Shown here: positions 4,892 through 7,436 of the stretch, piece by piece
How positions within the stretch are numbered: position 1 is the first letter of the stretch
How the letters are laid out: every line of letters begins with the position of its first letter
DNA from: JBBKWX01 sp037969175
Lineage (GTDB): Bacteria; Bacteroidota; Bacteroidia; AKYH767-A; JBBKVM01
Length of the DNA stretch: 7,436 nucleotides
Direction: 5' to 3'
NCBI GenBank assembly: GCA_037969175.1
Contig: JBBKWX010000171.1
Span: 1 to 7,436 of the forward strand
Translations under genes and position numbers: made by a program
The notes under the pieces: generated by a model
Database searches by the model: none
What the model saw: only the letters and a program-made list of their open reading frames with translations
What the model was told of the DNA's origin: nothing

Positions 4892-6952
4892 ATGAATACC
4901 ATAGACGTAACAACAATAACAAATGTTAAATACTTTAACACTAATAACAACACTTGGGTAATACCATTTACACCTTCTACACTTCCACCAGGAAGTACAC
5001 AGATACCTTATATACCTATCAAACCTAATACAAATGTTGATCTATCATCAAGTATACAGTATTTATTTCGTGCCAGATATGTCAAAATAGAAGAGGAATG
5101 GATTGATATATTGGGTGGTGGTAGTTTTCAACAAAAAAAAGTAATAAAAAACGGTCTTATAGCCAACCCGGGTGATAATACGGTTTCTCATTTACAGAAC
5201 TGGGGCTTTTTTTTTCCGGAAGGGGTTTATCTTTTTGATAATGGTATAGTAAGGCAAAAAATATGGATAGTAGGAGCCGGAACAAAAACTGTTTTCAAAT
5301 CATTTCAAATAAGTGATTTAGCAAATCAGAGCTCTTTCGAGAAAACAAAGTTGGACTTAATAAAACCAATAATTACGCATGCAACGACTTCTCCACTAAA
5401 ATCGGTTATTATAGAAAATATAACCTTTGAAGATGCAAGTAAATTAAAATTTGTGGGTGATCAGGTGGTTATTAGAAATTGCTGGTTTTATCATATGTAT
5501 GATTCAGCAATTGACATAACCAGGTCAAATCACATTTTGATTGAGAATAATTACTTGGGATTCAGACCCGGTGCGATTGGTCTGGACAAAGGCACTTATC
5601 AATTTAATGCTTTACCTGGAACGACACCACCTGCCGGTTTCTTAAAAAGAAACGATGCAATTTCTTGTGACTCTATGGGATTTGCAACAGAAGCAATTGG
5701 AGGTGCCGGACAAGGTGAAATTCAAATAGAAAACAATTTTTGTGAAAATACAGGTGACAATAGTATTTCTGTCAGAGGTATTGAGGCAGATTTTCTTTCA
5801 GGTACATTACCGTATCCACAACCTACGATTGAAAGCAGCGGTGTTTCAAATGTAATAATTTCAGACAATAGAATAATTAATGCAGGCAAGGCGGGTATCA
5901 AACTTACCTATGAGAATGGCAAAAAAGGAAACAAGCAAATGCCTTATGGTCAAATAAATTGTGTAGTATCTAATAATTTCATTAAAAGTTGGGGAATTAA
6001 CAAGTCTGAAGCTGCTATAACATGTGATAACGATACTGGTTTTACCGTTCCGCGTCCTCTCATTCAGGAAATATTTCTGCCAAGTGAATATTCAGATGAA
6101 TATCTATCAGGTATCCCTTTGCAAGAGATATACATGCCTCCATTACTATCCGATGATTATTTTGAGTATGATCCTGATTCACCGCCTGATCCTACACCTG
6201 GTGCTAAATATGTACATTCGATTGGATTAACTTTAAAAAATAACACCATACTCGGCAGTGGAAGAGGTGATTCACTTGGAACAGCAAATAGGGAAAATTA
6301 TGGTATAACAGCCCGGAAATGGAAAAACATTTCAATAGTTCAAAACATTATATCAGGTACACCATTATATGATAGTGATAAAAATCATTATGAATCTGGA
6401 AGTACTATTCGTAGTGGAATTCAACTTAATTCATGCCAAGACTTTGCCATAACCAGAAATGTTATTACAAATGCAGTATATGTTTTCATAGAAGAAAATG
6501 TGCCTGTATTTGGTAATCAAAACAATAATTCACGTGGAGGTATACGTTTGATTGGATGTCAATCAGGAACAATTTCAGCAAATATTATAAAGAATCCAGG
6601 AGCAAGGTATGACAATATTGGTACACCGGATGACTACCTAAGCAATGGAATAGTTCTTTGGGCCACGCGGTTTTGTATAGTTTCAGATAATGTAATATCC
6701 TGTTATAATCCCAAGCATTTACTTCATGCTTCAAATATTGGAAATGCAGCCGGAATTCAAACAATCAAATATGCTGTAGTTGAACAAGGAGAGTTTAATC
6801 TCGATCCCAAAAATCGATCAGCCGAAAACTTCATTGGTTCTAACAAAGTGTTCAACTTACCAGGTGCATCGAATTCACTTTTTAACAGTTCTGTGGTAAC
6901 TGCATTTGATAATCAATATATGATAAACTTATCAGATTCAGTTGAAGTTTAA
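4892..6952 (+). CDS. Leaderless right-handed parallel beta-helix protein, copy 2
   Basis: A 686-residue paralogue of the upstream protein, collinear over its whole length. The first ten residues are identical, and the entry block (WGFFFPEGVYLFD, 104-116; GAGTKTVFKSF, 128-138) matches copy 1 at 24 of 39 positions by eye. Asparagine-ladder coils lie at about 171-182, 191-199, 214-224, 276-288, 320-332, 355-368, 444-457, 480-490, 518-528, 559-570 and 594-606. The interrupting loop (about 369-440) contains an apparent internal duplication: LIQEIFLPSEYSDEYL (390-405) followed by LQEIYMPPLLSDDYF (410-424). A TAA stop in frame only 12 nt before the ATG rules out a longer N-terminus, so the lack of a signal peptide is real. 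No T9SS tail, membrane segment or recognisable active site is present. The function is unknown. Either it acts inside the cell, leaves by an unrecognised route, or is packaged in a particle. Confidence 0.88.
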   Translation: MNTIDVTTITNVKYFNTNNNTWVIPFTPSTLPPGSTQIPYIPIKPNTNVDLSSSIQYLFRARYVKIEEEWIDILGGGSFQQKKVIKNGLIANPGDNTVSHLQNWGFFFPEGVYLFDNGIVRQKIWIVGAGTKTVFKSFQISDLANQSSFEKTKLDLIKPIITHATTSPLKSVIIENITFEDASKLKFVGDQVVIRNCWFYHMYDSAIDITRSNHILIENNYLGFRPGAIGLDKGTYQFNALPGTTPPAGFLKRNDAISCDSMGFATEAIGGAGQGEIQIENNFCENTGDNSISVRGIEADFLSGTLPYPQPTIESSGVSNVIISDNRIINAGKAGIKLTYENGKKGNKQMPYGQINCVVSNNFIKSWGINKSEAAITCDNDTGFTVPRPLIQEIFLPSEYSDEYLSGIPLQEIYMPPLLSDDYFEYDPDSPPDPTPGAKYVHSIGLTLKNNTILGSGRGDSLGTANRENYGITARKWKNISIVQNIISGTPLYDSDKNHYESGSTIRSGIQLNSCQDFAITRNVITNAVYVFIEENVPVFGNQNNNSRGGIRLIGCQSGTISANIIKNPGARYDNIGTPDDYLSNGIVLWATRFCIVSDNVISCYNPKHLLHASNIGNAAGIQTIKYAVVEQGEFNLDPKNRSAENFIGSNKVFNLPGASNSLFNSSVVTAFDNQYMINLSDSVEV

Positions 6953-6978
6953 GTATCTATGAATTATTTAATATTTCG

Positions 6979-7016
6979 ACATTACCTGTAAGTCTATAAC
7001 TTACAAATGTAGTTTT
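6979..7016 (+). terminator. Weak terminator-like hairpin after the beta-helix pair
   Basis: TGTAAGT (6987-6993) pairs with ACTTACA (6999-7005) around a CTATA loop. ACATT (6979-6983) and AATGT (7006-7010) extend the stem across a 3-nt bulge, and AGTTTTA follows. The stem is AT-rich and the T run short, so termination is plausible but not strong. It begins 26 bp past the stop codon of the second beta-helix gene. Confidence 0.4.
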
Positions 7017-7137
7017 ATACCGTTTGGTAATTAAATGAAATTGAAATCAGAAAAATAGTTTTTAATTTTTACTCCTTAGGAAAAAGAAGGTATTAGTAGT
7101 TTTGCAAAAAAAATGACTCACTTAATTGAACGGATCC

Positions 7138-7175
7138 AATCCGTGTAAATCCGCTTAATCCGTGTAATCCGCGTT
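7138..7175. repeat. Short tandem repeat tract, AATCCGYNT units
   Basis: Four degenerate units of 9-10 nt lie head to tail: AATCCGTGTA, AATCCGCTT, AATCCGTGT and AATCCGCGTT. Tracts of this AATCCGTGT/AATCCGCGT type are a recurring non-coding repeat in Bacteroidetes genomes. No role can be assigned from sequence. Confidence 0.75.
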
Positions 7176-7221
7176 CCTATAAGAAAGACTTGAAAATACC
7201 GATATTGGATAGCCTTTAAGA

Positions 7222-7249
7222 TGTGTCAGGAGTAAACACCTGACACCAC
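7222..7249. repeat. 28-nt hairpin repeat, copy A
   Basis: Identical over 28 nt to 7286-7313. Each unit contains a perfect 8-bp stem, GTGTCAGG (7223-7230) and CCTGACAC (7239-7246), around an 8-nt AGTAAACA loop. The identity stops at both ends. There is no T run, so it is not a classical terminator, although it could form a stable hairpin in RNA of either strand between convergent genes. Confidence 0.85.
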
Positions 7250-7264
7250 AGGAGGTGAGTGAAT

Positions 7265-7285
7265 TCGTATCTCGTAACTCGTAAT
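7265..7285. repeat. Heptamer microrepeat TCGTAWY x3
   Basis: Three consecutive 7-nt units (TCGTATC, TCGTAAC, TCGTAAT) fill most of the interval between the two 28-nt hairpin repeats. The frame-free heptamer periodicity suggests a non-coding repeat rather than a gene. Confidence 0.6.
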
Positions 7286-7313
7286 TGTGTCAGGAGTAAA
7301 CACCTGACACCAC
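7286..7313. repeat. 28-nt hairpin repeat, copy B
   Basis: Exact copy of the unit at 7222-7249 in direct orientation, starting 64 bp further on, so 36 bp lie between the units. The stem is GTGTCAGG (7287-7294) with CCTGACAC (7303-7310). The flanking bases differ on both sides. Confidence 0.85.
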
Positions 7314-7355
7314 GCCCCCAAACCTTTTCGCTCTACCGCTCCCCCGCTCTATCAA

Positions 7356-7436
7356 TTACGCTTTAGCGTAATCTCCATACATCTTCTCACGAAGCACCTT
7401 GATATTCGCATCCGAGATATATTCATCATAGCTCAT
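7356..7436 (-). CDS. 26-codon ORF or 3' end of a gene continuing past the right edge (paralogue of 917-997)
   Basis: This minus-strand frame starts at the last base of the window and encodes MSYDEYISDANIKVLREKMY followed by GDYAKA and TAA. It is homologous to 917-997, with conserved residues through REKMY and then diverged tails. Because the window ends on the ATG, I cannot tell whether this is a complete micro-ORF or the C-terminus of a longer protein. The partner copy has an open frame upstream of the equivalent Met, which favours a longer parent. The final codons overlap a small palindrome, ATTACGCT-TT-AGCGTAAT (7355-7372), that spans the stop and could form a hairpin at the mRNA end. I do not recognise the family. 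Confidence 0.45.
   Translation of the reverse strand: MSYDEYISDANIKVLREKMYGDYAKA

Larger units (their letters stand above)
6953..7355. other. Gene-free stretch rich in short repeats
   Basis: These 403 bp between the stop of the second beta-helix gene and the small minus-strand ORF hold no convincing coding frame. The first half (to about 7130) is AT-rich with one hairpin near 6979-7016. The second half is a patchwork of short repeats: a nonamer/decamer tract (7138-7175), two identical 28-nt hairpin units (7222-7249, 7286-7313), a heptamer tract between them (7265-7285), and a pyrimidine-rich piece with repeated CGCT (7328-7350). The change in base composition from AT-rich coding DNA to this mixed region is abrupt. 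Confidence 0.7.

Noticed and set aside
6024..6230. Plus-strand 68-codon frame inside the second beta-helix gene
   Set aside because: It is out of phase with the main gene and falls in the conserved EYLSGIPLQE loop; the composition is that of a frame shadow.
2733..6952. Calling the two beta-helix proteins pectate lyases, polygalacturonases or phage tail spikes
   Set aside because: The coil pattern shows the fold but not the activity. No catalytic set typical of these enzymes could be identified, and there are no phage structural genes in the window.
7222..7313. Minimal CRISPR array (two 28-nt palindromic repeats around a 36-nt spacer)
   Set aside because: The repeat and spacer lengths fit, but there are only two repeats, the 'spacer' itself is mostly a heptamer microrepeat, no further units follow on either side and no cas gene is visible. 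A REP-like hairpin repeat is simpler.

Overview
The window looks like a stretch of a Bacteroidota (Bacteroidetes) chromosome. Three things support this. A secreted protein at 1048-2697 (minus) ends in a type IX secretion (Por) sorting tail. Boxes of the Bacteroidetes -7 type (TAnnTTTG) lie just upstream of two minus-strand genes. The non-coding DNA carries short degenerate repeats (AATCCGTGT-type, CGCAAAGAAGCAAAG-type, TCGTAAC-type) of a kind I associate with this phylum. I cannot place the organism at genus level. No RNA genes, insertion sequences with transposases, CRISPR-Cas loci or replication origins were seen.

Left part (1-1047). On the minus strand there is the N-terminal receiver domain of a response regulator that runs off the left edge (1-296). 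Next comes a small acidic, helical protein of unknown function (452-691) with a clear intrinsic terminator downstream of it (403-425). After that is a gene-poor stretch with a 21-bp perfect inverted repeat (775-912) and a 26-codon ORF (917-997).

Central part (1048-6952). A 549-residue minus-strand gene encodes a secreted protein with seven repeats of about 61 residues (probably a seven-bladed propeller) and a T9SS C-terminal domain. Only 35 bp separate its start from a divergent plus-strand gene, the first of two tandem paralogues (687 and 686 residues). Both paralogues are right-handed parallel beta-helix proteins. They share the same first ten residues (MNTIDVTTIT) and a similar order of coils. 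Neither has a signal peptide or a T9SS tail, which is unusual for beta-helix proteins beside a T9SS cargo gene. Their function is unknown; adhesin, glycan-binding/lyase-like or tail-spike-like roles are possible but not shown by the sequence.

Right part (6953-7436). About 400 bp without a gene hold a weak terminator-like hairpin and a dense set of short repeats, including two identical 28-nt hairpin-forming units. The window ends on the start codon of a second 26-codon minus-strand ORF, homologous to the one at 917-997. The block with the propeller and beta-helix genes is therefore bracketed by two related sequences in the same orientation. The most interesting candidate is this bracketed cassette of a T9SS protein plus two leaderless beta-helix paralogues.
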